This document shows, piece by piece, positions 30,946-42,240 of a stretch of 64,000 nt of DNA. The position numbers and the translations under genes are program-made. Location of the stretch: contig CM046309.1 of assembly GCA_025267735.1 (NCBI GenBank), positions 56,550,319 to 56,614,318 on the forward strand. The letters run 5' to 3'. This DNA is from Mactra quadrangularis. Lineage: Eukaryota; Mollusca; Bivalvia; Venerida; Mactridae. The notes below the pieces were generated by a model. It was not told the origin of the DNA, searched no databases, and saw only the letters and a list, made by a program, of their open reading frames with translations. Position 1 is the stretch's first letter; the number at the start of each line of letters is the position of its first letter.

Positions 30946-32570
30946 GTAATAGAAGCCACAAGAACTCCGGTATATATACATATACTCTAATAATAATGCC
31001 CTGATGATGTCATGAATGATGTTAAAAGTTGTTTCAGACATATAACAAACTAAAACAAACTGTATTTTCTTACTTTTAACACCTAACAGAAAACATGAAA
31101 ACTCAGAAATATGAAAAAATATAAATACAACGCAATGATGTTGACTTAAACCTCGTCTTCAATTAGTTTATAGCTATTTTGGAAACAGTAAATCGGCGTT
31201 CTGATTATGACATTTTAGTGCAAATTTGCATGCAATTGTATTTAGATGGTGTTTTTATGCATTAAAACCTACATAGTAACGTTATATAGGATTTTAGGCC
31301 TTTTTGGTGACTTTTATTGAAATTTCTCACAACCTGTGGGTCAGTTTGCTTTAAAATATCATGATTAAGAATTCATTTTCGTTACACAATTACAGAAACT
31401 GGTTATTTTAAAGATATAAAAAATAACCAAATGTGTGATCGAATAGTTTTAGAGGAATTGACGCATGCTTCCAAAATGCTTCCATACAATTTTGAGAATT
31501 TACAAAAAGTTTACAGTCTACGAAATTACTGAGTGTCCGGTTGCCCAGGACAATCGCTTTTTAGTTCGGGCAACTAAAAATTCCTTTTGTGCAACCAAAA
31601 TTTCACAAACAAGAGATAAAGTTTGCTGCTAAAATCGACTTGTTCGGACAATCATTTTCATATCCTAATTATAGACCTAATTTGATAGACTGGGTTCATA
31701 TTTTATAATAATAAGTGGAAATCTGTGAAAGGCTATAGCTTTAAATATAAAAGTAGATATATAACTTACTAAGTGACTGGTCACTCACTGGAACATTTAT
31801 ATGAGAAGAGAGGGCTGACTGATTTTCACTGAAGAAATTCATACGGGGTAAATATCCATAAAAATATATATGGACATGAAAAAGATTTAAATTTTCACAC
31901 GGTAAACTCCGTTGAAACTGTATATGACATAGTTGATATGGTATATGTATATATATGGCTAAAGAGTTATTGAAAAGACGTTTTCTCTTTGTCATACATG
32001 TGGGAAGTGGCCTTGATACGTTTGCCCTTGATGGGCAGCCTCGGGTGTCGGTGAATGATTATCTTTTACATAGATCAAATAGTTCAGCTTTATATAAGGA
32101 AAGAAAGTTAATATTTTAACGTATTTTTGTCGTGTATATTTAACATAGAAAGCTAGAATGGCAGGCTGAGTGGAAAAGTAATAATTATTTTTCATGAAAT
32201 AATATTTAAAAAAATTGTTGTGACAATTGTTCTATGAAATGATATACAAATTGAACCCGGAAAACTTTCCTAAAGTTGAAAAACTGTTTTTCTTATAAAT
32301 ACATTGGGGTAGACCCTGAATATTTCTTAGAAGTCCTGACTTAAACATTTTAGTTTTTGCAAGATGGGTGGTTAAGTTATGCTGAATTACTATCGAATTA
32401 TACTGCGTAGGCCCAACATTTTGATTTTGTTGCAGGGATGAGCAAATCGTTGTCGCCGCTACATGCATCAATGAATCAAAATTTTACGGTTTTTTTTGGA
32501 ATTACTTAATACTATTGAAATGTTAATTTTCGAGTTTTAGCTTTTTTACAACAAATCATTCAAAAGTTAT
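30946..32570. other. AT-rich DNA, no feature seen
   Basis: No gene or repeat that I can support. Several minus-strand frames of 62-84 codons match nothing. Confidence 0.5.
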
Positions 32571-32574
32571 GAGG

Positions 32575-32665
32575 CAGATATTCAGTGGTAGGACGCGCGT
32601 TTAGGGATCTAGAAGTCCATAGTTTCAAATCTCATCAGCGCCCTGCTAATTTCCTTGATCAAGAA
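32575..32665 (+). mobile_element. SINE-D copy (tRNA-like head)
   Basis: TTCAGTGGTAGGACGCGCG forms an A box and AGTTTCAAATCTC a B box. CCTTGATCAAGAAATTTAC follows, recalling the SINE-A body word CCTTGAGCAAGAAACTTTA. Confidence 0.55.
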
Positions 32666-33310
32666 ATTTACTGGTGATAGCTTTCAAACTTCACTCAAGA
32701 GTAAAATAGATACCTGCGATGGTGGTATATGTCGACTGCACATAAACAGAGAAAAGACTCCTTAGGAAAATTAATGAATAGATACCAATATACGATGACC
32801 AGCAGGAATAAAATCGATACATGAGCATAAGCATTTACCTAAGGTGACCCTATTCCTGTTTCTGTCAATTGGTACATGTACCTTCATGAATTTCAGAAAG
32901 AGGTCACAGCATGAATAAAAAACATGTATATACATAATTATGTATGAATATATATATGTAATAATATGTTCATTAAATATGTTTCAAAATGTTGTTTTTT
33001 CCGCTTGTTTTTTTAGAATGTAAAGCTATACGCTTCATTTTGTTACATGAGCCTTATTATGTTTCTTGTTTGCTAAAATTTACCTATCTATATCTTTAAC
33101 CAGGCGGCACGGCTTCGTTGAAACGATTTAAATTTTCATGTACTCGGTAAAAGTCATTGGTACAACTACATGTAAAGGATGCGACTTTTAACAATTTAAC
33201 ACATTATTTTAACACACAATACCAGTGAGCTGTGACCTAAATGCAGCCTGCATAAGATAAATATCAACAGGAAATGAAAATAATTGCATGTAGACGCCTT
33301 GTCAGCATAT
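32666..33310. other. AT-rich DNA, no feature seen
   Basis: An AT-rich TATA/TACATA microsatellite-like patch lies at ~32925-32965. No gene. Confidence 0.45.
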
Positions 33311-33369
33311 TTCTATTTTTAGATCAGTGAGTTGTCGATCTTTGGAATTCCCCTAATCTAAAAATAGAA
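33311..33369. repeat. 14 bp perfect inverted repeat
   Basis: TTCTATTTTTAGAT (33311-33324) is answered by ATCTAAAAATAGAA (33356-33369). The right arm contains CTAAAAATAG, which matches the MEF2 consensus. Could be a tiny foldback. Confidence 0.5.
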
Positions 33370-33583
33370 TACCGCCTACGCTTTGTGGTTTGATAGTTTA
33401 AAAGCTGTTTAAGTGCAATTTTTTGCGACAGAACGATTCTATTTGCTTATTATAACATTAAAATCGATTTGAAATATGGAAAATATTATTAAAAACTTCA
33501 TTTTTAGCGAAAATATTTAATTCAATATATTTCATCGCTTTGTCATACTATATAAACTTTGTATGAGCCTTACATCTACATCT

Positions 33584-33656
33584 GGGGAATTAGCTCAAGT
33601 GGTAGAGCGCTCGCTTAGCATGTGAGAGGTACCGGGATCGATACCCGGATTCTCCA
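33584..33656 (+). tRNA. tRNA-Ala (anticodon AGC)
   Basis: A complete 73-base cloverleaf. The acceptor stem GGGGAAT pairs with ATTCTCC and contains a G3:U70 wobble pair, the classic identity mark of alanine tRNA. The D arm carries TAGCTCAAGTGGTAGAGCG. The anticodon stem CTCGC/GTGAG closes the loop TTAGCAT, with AGC at 33617-33619. The T arm is CCGGG/CCCGG around ATCGATA, and the discriminator base is A. Internal A box (TAGCTCAAGTGG) and B box (GGATCGATACC) serve RNA polymerase III. A T-run at 33658-33662 directly downstream is a fitting terminator. Unlike the SINE heads, every stem pairs, so this is probably a working gene. There is no intron. Confidence 0.93.
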
Positions 33657-33664
33657 CTTTTTAT
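33657..33664 (+). terminator. Pol III T-run terminator of tRNA-Ala
   Basis: CTTTTTA directly after the discriminator base gives five T in a row; T-rich sequence continues beyond. Confidence 0.7.
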
Positions 33665-34681
33665 TTTATTTTTTTTTAATTTTATTTTTATCTTTTATTT
33701 CTAATCAGTTAATGGTTATTTTTCTTTATTTTTCATTAAATAAAATAAAAAATTTTTTTCGGACAAAATGAAATAAAATTAAAAGTTTTTAGCTTAATAG
33801 CGTCTTAATAATTTCTGACTATCAAAAAACGTCAAAACAGAAAATGTTTATTTTAAAACATTCTAAAAATAATGATTTTGGGAGTACGTTGGTTTCTGCG
33901 TTTAGTACATATGCACCTATTGCATGTTTATGTGTATATTTAAGCACGTGCTATTTGTAAACAATAAAATCGCTGACCGTAAAACTTGGACATGATGACA
34001 CATACTTGGCTTGTGTCCAGATTGTACATTGACCCTAACTGACCACACGATGACCAACAATAATGTTTTAGGAATGTAAAACAACACGAGACATGTTGCC
34101 TGTAGTCTCTAAATCCAAGTTCAAACCGGCATACTGGAATAACCCCTAAGTAGTGTTTATAATCATATAACTACAGCACAACCTCTCCACAACGGCCACC
34201 AGTCAGCCATGACAAAAGTAGCTGTTGTAGAGAGTAGGCTGTTATTGGTATATTTTGGCTGCTCGGACATATGGATATACATTTGTATAACAAAGTTTAT
34301 TTTAAAGTACAAAATTATCAAATTAGCCATTAAGAAGAAATTGCCCAAACACGATCATTAAAAATATCGATGTGCAAATCATAATATTGGCTATGTGAGT
34401 TTTCTGCGTAATTATTATGACCCCAAACATTTTGACCCAAACTCAAAAGAAATAAGTTGGCTACCCTATACAAGGTCTATCTTTGGCCGGGTTTGCATTA
34501 ATGGTGGCTACCGTACTGGCCCCATAGGCCCTATGTTACATGTTATCGGTCCACCCTACCAGCCCTTAAAGTTAACATATTAGCTCGCTACCCGACCAAC
34601 CCCATTGGTTTACATATTTTACCATGGCCAAAAGGGTCGCATATATGATGGCTACAATACAAGTTGTTCTCGGTCCATTGT
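33665..34681. other. AT-rich DNA, no gene
   Basis: Low-complexity TTTTATTT/AAATAAAA directly after the tRNA (33660-33790). At ~34490-34640 TGGCTACC, GGCCCCATAGG and CTACCCGACC words recur loosely without a fixed unit. Confidence 0.45.
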
Positions 34682-34689
34682 ATTCTCCT

Positions 34690-34764
34690 CATTCTCGTAC
34701 CCCGAGGTTATCAAGATTCTCGATCTAGTATTGAGAGTCCTTCTAGACTCTGGGTACGAGAATG
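34690..34764. mobile_element. HP1 micro-element, copy e
   Basis: A 75 bp near-palindrome: CATTCTCGTACCCCGAGGTT at the left and CTAGACTCTGGGTACGAGAA at the right, ending in TG. The arms differ in type, as in copies a and d. The flanks ATTCTCCT (34682-34689) and TTTCTCCT (34765-34772) match in 7 of 8 bases. Confidence 0.85.
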
Positions 34765-35220
34765 TTTCTCCTGTGCATCGGTTTGAATGGTTCACTCGTT
34801 CTCTTTCTGTGAAGTAACGTAGAGTGTTCAATGAGATGCGAAGGGAGCGTAGGTTCATTGGAGTTTCAATAGGTTTTGAACTTATCGTAAGGCTTTATGT
34901 TCTGCAAGCACTGGAGTCACCGCTATGCACGAACAAGTGTCCTCAATCACTACAAAATATTTGACTAATTTACTCTAAGGGAAATAAAACATACGAAGGT
35001 CCAATACATGTATTTTATAATTACTGATACACATGTATTTATATATACATATCATACCACACATACCAAGCAGGTCATGTGACCCATATATTCATTATAT
35101 ACTATAATATGTATTTACTAAATGTAGTACATATGTATTATCAATCTAACCAGAAAAAATAAAATATTCAGTCGTACTTGTAATAGTGGCCCTGTCACAC
35201 ACGAAGTAACTGTTTTATAT
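34765..35220. other. AT-rich DNA, no feature seen
   Basis: No gene or repeat that I can support. The 70- and 68-codon frames overlapping 34605-34858 run through the palindrome. Confidence 0.5.
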
Positions 35221-35384
35221 ACTTTCCCTCCAAAAGTTCTTGGATAAAAATCCTGTTTTTAGAAGAATCTTAATCACATTTACCCCCCCCCAAAAAAAAC
35301 AACAAAATAACAACCCCAAACAAAAAACAAAGAGTCATCTGAGCAATTTTGAGAATAAACATTAATCAGTTTATCAACAGTTAG
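35221..35384 (-). mobile_element. Tc1-like MITE-T, truncated
   Basis: CCCTCCAAAAGTTCTTGGAT and AAAAATCCTGTTTTTAG match the complement of the right end of copy 1. GAGTCATCTGAGCAATTTTG and CATTAATCAGTTTATCAACA match the inner part. The other terminus is missing. A C-run and an A-rich patch interrupt it. Confidence 0.6.
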
Positions 35385-35703
35385 TCAGGTGAACTGTCCG
35401 CCTCAATGAAAACCGTTTAGTGTCGGAGCCCATTTGTGAAAGGCGACATCTATATACTTAATATTAGCAATGCCATTCCTGATATATTGATGTTTTAAGT
35501 GGTGTAGGGTTCGTAATTTTTAATATTTGCTTTGCACCCCAAGTCATCCCTCTATAAGTAAATCGCAGTCATGCTGATGACGATGAAATAATAAAGGTTT
35601 CGTGGTTATGATGGTGAAAGTAATTGAACACAAAACACAGCTTATTGGTTAAAACCTAACCATTGAATGAGGTGTGATTTACAGCGACAAAAAGCAATGA
35701 AGC
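35385..35703. other. Non-coding DNA, no feature seen
   Basis: No gene or repeat that I can support. Confidence 0.45.
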
Positions 35704-35965
35704 AACCATTACAGTTTACTTGTGGTTTCCAAAGCCTTTCCACCAGCAACCATGGCAGTAAATCGGTAAATTTAAAAGCCTTTCCAACACCGCAGTTTCA
35801 TTGTTGTTGGTTATTTTTTAGCAATCATTACAGTAAATCGGTAGTTTTAAAAGCCTTTCTAACTCCGCAGTTTCAGTGTGGTTGGGTTAATTTTTAGCAA
35901 CCATGACAGTAAACGTGTGGTTTCCAAAGCTCTGTCACCTCCGAAGTTGGAGAGTGTTTGGGTTA
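35704..35965. repeat. Tandem repeat, 75 bp x ~3.5
   Basis: AAAGCCTTTC (or AAAGCTCTGTC) recurs at 35731, 35775, 35850 and 35926. The last two spacings are 75-76 bp; the first unit has lost ~31 bp. Shared words: AGCAACCATGGCAGTAAA, CGCAGTTTCA and GTTGGGTTA. The two frames covering it (76 and 66 codons) split the array and are not a gene. Confidence 0.8.
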
Positions 35966-36680
35966 GTACGGCCCAGCATGAGTATAATTGACTCAGCAGT
36001 AACTACGGATCAACATAAACTCAGAAAGATGCTTCTCTCGGTCTTAAATGTGCCTAAAAAAGTGGTGGTTTCAACCAAGGACCCAATAGCGTCCATGTTT
36101 TGAACGTAGTCAGCATTCTTATTACTGTTAAAGTATTGCCTCTAGATTTGCTGGAGAGCCCAAATTATCATCGATGGACTCTATACATGAATAGACTCTT
36201 AGCGAGTTATGTAAAAAACAGGATCATGTCTAAGAACTTGGGGACATTGAATATCTACAATGTATAGGCTTCGTTTCTCACTCTCAGTGATCGACAAGTA
36301 ATGCCAGATAGCTGGTGATAGAACCAGGACTTATAAAGCTTAGTGAGTATGACTCACTGACCTATATAAAATGTACCAATAAACAAGTCCATGTATACAA
36401 AATCTAATACTATTATACCGATACAGAGGACAAATTGGTTAAAACTGAAATATTTGTGGTGATATAATTTTAAAATAAACAAAAAAAAATACCATTCATC
36501 GATACGTTGCTATGTAAACCAAATTTTAATCAATTTTCAACCTTTAAATTGTCTACAGGAAACACTTTGATGTGAGGTGATAAAATCTCAACTAATAGAT
36601 AATACATGCTACATTTTATTCAGTTTTACGATAGTTTATGACTCGAGATTTTAGCCTACTTTGTCGGAGTAAAATTAGAA
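35966..36680. other. Non-coding DNA, no feature seen
   Basis: No gene or repeat that I can support. A poly-G run follows at 36681-36694. Confidence 0.45.
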
Positions 36681-36884
36681 CGGGGGGGGGGGGGGATTTC
36701 TTTGTTCACAGTGAATGTTAGTCATATTTAATTATTAACCCTATATACGTCGTTTGTTAAATACAGTTGATGATGATAATACTTGTATAATCCATTTTTT
36801 TTTAAATTTAATAACACTAATATAATAGCGTTTATATATGTATATGTACATGCATCGTGTTAGTATGATGTAATTATGTCATTC

Positions 36885-36972
36885 TACAGTACCACCAAAT
36901 GTTCATGGACACAATCTTACTTTTAGGGTACATTGAATCCCATATCCATGAAAAAAAAACTACAAGGATTCA
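36885..36972 (+). mobile_element. MITE-T left end, abutting a microsatellite
   Basis: TACAGTACCACCAAATGTTC followed by ATGGACACAATC resembles the MITE-T terminus with its TA target (36885-36886). The element is lost where the GAT array begins. Confidence 0.5.
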
Positions 36973-36974
36973 TC

Positions 36975-37282
36975 AATGATGATGATGATGATGGTGATGA
37001 TGATAAAAATGATGATAGTGATGTTACATGAAGGATGGTGATGATCATAATGATGATGATAGTAATGGTGATGATGACGATAATGATGATAGTGATGTTA
37101 CACCAATGATGGTGATGATTATAATGATGATGATAATGTTACATCAATGATGGTGATGATGATGATGATGACGACGACGACAACGGTGATGACGGCGACG
37201 ATGATGATGATGTAACACCAATAGTTATGGTTATTATAATGATGATAATGACGACAGCAAGATATTGGTGATGATGATGATA
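36975..37282 (+). repeat. (GAT)n microsatellite with a higher-order unit
   Basis: GATGATGATGATGGTGATGA stretches are interrupted by GATGTTACA(C/T)(C/G)AA-type words at ~37020, 37096, 37134 and 37211, giving a loose 40-75 bp super-repeat. Minus-strand translation is serine- and isoleucine-rich and not a gene. Confidence 0.85.
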
Positions 37283-38604
37283 CATTTTGTTATCGTTTAA
37301 ATGCAAGTCAAATTTAAACATTCTGACAGTGAATACTGAATATACCAATGTTTTAAGCAATCAGGTCCTTAGAGGAACTGAACGCACTAAATTAATCAGG
37401 AGATACTCTATTAAAACGTCCTGAGAAAACAAAATAGTAACTCGGCAATTTCCGGCATTTTCCGGTAATTTCCATGACCAGATCGAGTAGAGTGGTCTGA
37501 CGAACTGCTATTTAAGCGTAAAGAGAGTACAGGTTTTTTCTATCTTTTCTAAGTTTGATGCTGTTGCACATTCGCTTCACCGATTTTACATCTCAAGTAA
37601 ACGAAGGACCCTAATAACTATGAATATAAAGGGTCCATGAGTTAACAAATAGTTAATAGATTCTTATTGCCGATAACATTATAAAGGCATATAAGTTAAT
37701 TTACAACCTGGTATGTCTGGCCGGCATTCCATTAGACACAAACTCATTGTTGTCTTGAATTCAACAATTAGGAAAATAACTCAACTGTGATTTTCATACA
37801 TTTTTCAATTTACATGTAGAATACCGTATAGTCCGACAGGGCATTAACTGAAGGGGTCAAATTTCCTATCGCTGGACATCTGCTTTATTGGTCAGTTAAT
37901 GAATACAGCTATACTGACCAGCGGTCAATGGCTGCCGTGTGGTGTCCAGTTCGCCAGCTTGTAATTATACGGATCTGCTTTCAATTAATGATTCCCCTGT
38001 TAATGTTTATTTTATAAATATTTAAAGTTTATTTAAAGAGGCCGCGAGTCACGTGACCGCTTTGTGCTACAAGTTGCAGCGCGTGGCTTTGTTGTCATTT
38101 TCACCGTTTTGTAAACATGACTTAATAGCGTTAAATTTCAATTTGACATTCCAAAATAAAATATTTCAACATAAGAATGTACAGGTATTTTACTATTTAG
38201 ACTAATTTACCCAATTTCATTTAAATTTTAATTGATATGCACTCAGGACATACCTAGTTAAATATGCATGAGTTTTTATTTCGTGGATACAAGCATATAA
38301 GTCAAAGTTTTCCTTATACGTATATACATACAAAAGTACATAATATAAATCAAAGAACTGCTTTTTAAAATATTAAATAAAATATTAAAATAATATAGAA
38401 AACGTTGGTTATACGGGAAACCATTGATAGTTGATAATAAACATATGCTTGGGGTTTTCAGATGAGTCAAATGTGTAAAAAACGTAAAAAAAAAAACAAT
38501 GTGTAATACTTCGAGCCACTTTTCAACATTTTTTTTTCAGTCAAATTTCCACGACCAGTCGTCCAACTCCCGGTTTCTGGAAAGGTCTCAATCTTTCGAC
38601 AAAG
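37283..38604. other. AT-rich DNA, no feature seen
   Basis: An E-box in AGTCACGTGACCG lies near 38047. No gene recognised. Confidence 0.45.
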
Positions 38605-38765
38605 CACATTCCCTGGCCAGTGACTTACAGTTGCCCTACCTGATATAAAGGTAGACTGAAAAACGATCGTGACAAACTTTTCTAGACCAAACTCAACGTA
38701 TGTAATTCCAGCCCGGTAGTCGAATTCACGGCGTGTGTATTCGTAGTCAACTGCGCAACCAGAAA
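38605..38765 (-). mobile_element. SINE-C-like copy, decayed
   Basis: GCCAGTGACTTACAGTTGCC and CTACCTGATATAAAGGTAG match the SINE-C body on the minus strand. The head region (CCCGGTAGTCGAATTCACGG) is a decayed B box. Confidence 0.55.
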
Positions 38766-38774
38766 GTTCCAATC

Positions 38775-38862
38775 AATAAGTATATTAACCCCATTGATAT
38801 GTAATTGACCCCATTGATTTAAATATTGACCCCATTGATTTGTATATTGACCCCAATGTGTT
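38775..38862. repeat. Minisatellite, 21 bp x 4
   Basis: CCCCATTGAT(A/T)T lies at 38789, 38809 and 38830, and CCCCAATG at 38851. The 21 bp phase yields an open minus-strand frame with repeated Asn-Gln-Trp-Gly-Gln-like words; no promoter or family supports a gene. Confidence 0.85.
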
Positions 38863-40541
38863 CTGCTTATTTCCGAGAACATCCTATGTAAATAATTTAT
38901 CTTAGAAAGCGAAGATTTTATTCAGCTATAAAAACAAGTGCATGGATAATATCCCAGATCAGATGGTTTTTGTTGCATCATACCAAATTGAACAAGACCG
39001 GATGAACGGACTTTAATCATGATTTATTTTTATTTTACGCCACCTAGCGGGCGTCTGGATGATAGCAGAACGGAAGTAGATGTCGTTATTGCGTTCCATG
39101 GTAATGTCTTTCATTTCGAGCGCCATGTGGTGATTAGTGTCAAAGTTCATTTAAACCACGTGAGTTTTGTTTTCCCAACGTGGTCCTGTTGCTTTAATGG
39201 TCAATTTATATGAACGAGGTTTTTATTTGTTTTATCGCGAAGCTGTTTATTCTAAGACAATGGCCCCTTTGGAAAACTCCCTCTACCGGGCTGTAAAATT
39301 ATACGGGGCGAAAAATCTCATAAAAACAAATTACTACTCATTATTTTTCTCCGATAATTTGATTTTTTTAAAGAAAACAGATTTTTAAAACTGATTCTTT
39401 ATGTTTATTTCTTTCACCCCAGCAACAGAGGATATTTTGTTGTTGATGTTGAATATCAATTTTCACATCGTCTTATTTTCATATCAACAGTTGATAATTT
39501 CAAGGAAGCGTCTTATTTCAAACAAAATTCAGTCTCTCTTTGTCTCCCGAAATGTCTTTAGCTCTTTGAATAAGACTTTGTCTCAATCTCGTTTTTTTCT
39601 TTTTCTTTCAACAACCCAGGCATTATTACTGAATAATGGATAGGGGGAGACTCCAAGCTATAATTTCAGTGTCCCGTAGACGTTTGTATTCAAATTTTAA
39701 AGCATCCGTTTCCTAGTGGGCGTTTTCGAAGAGAGCGCGTCGCTATAGTAACGCTTGTCATCAACAATCCAATACACAAAATACAACAAAAAGTTCAAAA
39801 GCATTAAATTTAAAACAAATCAATAAATTGTGATACACAAACTTGATTATAAAATGAAACCATCTGCTGACTCCATTGACTTTAGTGATTTCTATACTAG
39901 CTATAAAGCAGGTGATATCTTCGAGATACGGAGCCTGGGTCTCGTTTTGGGGACATGTGTCATCTTAGTACACTGCCATATGCTAACTAAGGGCAAACCA
40001 GTCGAAAATCACGCATTTTTATTATAAAACTTTTGTGTGCCTATACAATTAACTTATTTCTTTTTCTAAACAATTAATTGTACTTCCAATTGAAATTATT
40101 TCTTATTTAAATTTTCGAATTTAATTTATAATAATGAAATGTTGAATTAACAATGTAATACAATGAATCCAGATGGAGAGTTCATCAACAGATGATTGTT
40201 TGATATAATACTAGTGACAACTCATTCACAGTGCAAAACTAACATGATTTTAAGCGATTGACAAAAAGATTTTTTTCGTCATACAGACAATGCCATTCCG
40301 TCTTTTTTATTATAACAAGAGGAGGGTTACGCTGGCACAATGACAATAGTGTGGCAGATCTTTAAGGTGCGATGTTTGTTCCAGTCTTGATATCGGCGAT
40401 GAAGTTCATTGTGTTTTCTCTGTATAAAAATGTCCATCAAACCTGTTGCTTGGAGAAGTAGGCTAGTAATATTTTAAGAAGACCAGTGGAGAGGGGAGAG
40501 GGACTTTGTAGAATAAAAAGTCGATGGAGAGGGAGAGGGGA
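38863..40541. other. Non-coding DNA, no feature seen
   Basis: Four plus-strand frames of 64-80 codons (39019-40027) follow each other, but none shows a domain or recognised exon. No dispersed repeats noted. Confidence 0.45.
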
Positions 40542-40596
40542 CATTCTCGTACTCCGAGGTTATCAAGATTCTTGATAGTCTGTGGGAACGAGAAAG
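40542..40596. mobile_element. HP1 micro-element, copy f
   Basis: A 55 bp palindrome, CATTCTCGTACTCCGAGGTT ... GATAGTCTGTGGGAACGAGA, with a slightly decayed right end (AAAG instead of AATG). The flanks GAGAGGGGA (40533-40541) and GAGATGGGA (40597-40605) match in 8 of 9 bases. Confidence 0.75.
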
Positions 40597-40931
40597 GAGA
40601 TGGGACTAATAAGGCCAAAAATGCAAGTGGGAAGGTGACTTAGTGTACATAACACTAGTTTTACGTCTTTTGCCAAATAAGCCCACAACGTCTATTCTAT
40701 ATTATATACAATAAATTTCCACTCTCTAAAACAACAAAAACGATTATCTTAATACCGGCCTAGTTAACGATTAGTTGTTTCAGCCATTCGCATTGGCTCT
40801 TACGAACAAAACCGAGTCCGATTCATAATACAGCAAAAAATCATGCGTATTACTTGGACGATATCATTATAATTGCAGTCCGAGAGAATGAACGCATTCA
40901 ACGTGTCGTTTCGAACATTTTATTTATATTT
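40597..40931. other. Non-coding DNA, no feature seen
   Basis: No gene or repeat that I can support. Confidence 0.45.
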
Positions 40932-41266
40932 TCTTATAAAAACCCGGATCTTTAGCGCATGCAGTTGGTAGCGCGCCGGGATTTTGGAATCTCGTGACCC
41001 GAAGAGGGTATGGGTTTGAATCCCACCTGGGGAGGTTAAACCCTTCCATGAAAATTTGACAATAATGTCAATTTTCCTTCATTGATTAGATAATATGGAG
41101 AAGTTTCTGTCTGGTATTGTGAAAGGATTGTTGAGTACTGGTTATAGACAAGGGTCCAGGAAAGCCAGGTTAGGTGCGCTGGACGCCGTAAAATGACCTA
41201 AATTGTGTTGACACGGCGTTAAACTCAGTAAAAAAATAAAATAAAAAAATAATAAAAAATCTTATA
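40932..41266 (+). mobile_element. SINE-E, full length with duplication
   Basis: The tRNA-like head has GCAGTTGGTAGCGCGCCGG (A box) and GGGTTTGAATCCCACC (B box). The body includes GGGTCCAGGAAAGCCAGGTT and GCTGGACGCCGTAAAATGAC. The 3' end is ACACGGCGTTAAACTC followed by an A/T-rich tail (41230-41259). TCTTATA flanks it at 40932-40938 and 41260-41266. The GGCGTTAAAC tail is also seen in SINE-C (53940, minus strand), which suggests that both use one LINE partner. Confidence 0.8.
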
Positions 41267-41270
41267 TGTT

Positions 41271-41381
41271 TTAAGGCTGATAAAATCCGAGGATTCAAAC
41301 TGTAAGGACCTACTTACCAATTGGATTGCTTCAGATTTTATCAGGGGAAGATAACTGACTAAAGTCCCTAATTGGTCTTAA
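41271..41381 (-). mobile_element. End of the TTAA-type TIR element
   Basis: GATAAAATCCGAGGATTC, GGACCTACTTACCA, TTGCTTCAGATTTTATCAGG and GGAAGATAACTGAC match the right arm of the element at 4030-4408. Only one arm is present. Confidence 0.65.
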
Positions 41382-41651
41382 AATTCATGATATGATTAAG
41401 ATCTTTTTGTACGATTTTTTCGGAGACATGCACCGACTATTTTTGTAAAACAAAGATCATTTATAAATTGTTTTTAATAACTAAGGATGACACACTGACA
41501 CAAATAGCTAAGTCGCGATTTTTATGACTTACGATCATAAATATTACCATCGTAAGATCATATCGTAAATCAATTTTTTTTTCTTTTAGAATGAAAATTT
41601 TAGGCAGACGACATTTTAAAAAAGTTTAAGAAAGATTTTAATCAACGTATT
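41382..41651. other. Non-coding, possible MITE-R remnant
   Basis: GACTTACGATCATAAATATT and CATCGTAAGATCATATCGTA (~41527-41575) recall the MITE-R arms. Too short to be sure. Confidence 0.35.
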
Positions 41652-42240
41652 TACAGCACCATCCAAAATTTCTTGTACAATGAAAGTTTAAGGAAAAGTG
41701 ACAAAGTGAACTGCGAGTAATATCACTGTACATGTATTTGTAATTGAAGTTAATTCATGTACCAAAACTTGAATAATATGTTGATAAATTAATCAATGCT
41801 GATTTTGGAATTAGAAGATGACTGTTTTTCTGAATGTGATTTCAGTGATCAGTGGTCCGTTTCACAAAAATTCTTACGAAAAAAGTTATCGTAAGTCAGT
41901 TTCAAATAATTATAAGTTCAAATGGATACTAAGCATAACTATGATATGATATTCAAAAGGTGTCAATATTGCACACGATTCTATAATATTTAAAATTGAT
42001 AAGCCAAAAACAGCGTTTTATATACGCCTCTTGCTTTTGACTTACGAAGATTTTTTTCGTAAGAATTTTTGTGAAAGCACCATCGACTGAACATATGTAT
42101 GGAAGCAGGCTTTAAACTGCAATCTCACTTCTTTAACTTATTGTTCGTTGTTTCTTTTACTTCGGGAGTAATTGTGAATTAGGTTTTTGTTCAAGTAATA
42201 AAAACTATTTTTCATCCAAGACTTTTTGGGAGTAACTGTA
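41652..42240 (+). mobile_element. MITE-T copy carrying a nested MITE
   Basis: TA plus CAGCACCATCCAAAATTTCT at the left (41652) and complement CAGTTACTCCCAAAAAGTCT plus TA at the right (42239-42240) are inverted repeats. Both continue into a TTG(T/G)A(C/T) word. Inner words ATATGTTGATAAATTAATCA and ATGCTGATTTTGGAATT match MITE-T. The copy is 585 bp rather than ~250 because MITE-R (41854-42082) lies inside it. Confidence 0.7.
41854..42082. mobile_element. MITE-R copy 1 (nested)
   Basis: GGTCCGTTTCACAAAAATTC at the left and complement GGTGCTTTCACAAAAATTCT at the right, both followed by TTACGAAAA...TCGTAAGTCA, give TIRs of ~40 bp. Copy 2 is at 52308. The terminal GG recalls PIF/Harbinger MITEs, but the duplication is unclear. 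Confidence 0.75.

Noticed and set aside
36975..37282. CRISPR-like or coding repeat
   Set aside because: It is a GAT microsatellite with irregular interruptions, not spaced direct repeats with unique spacers.
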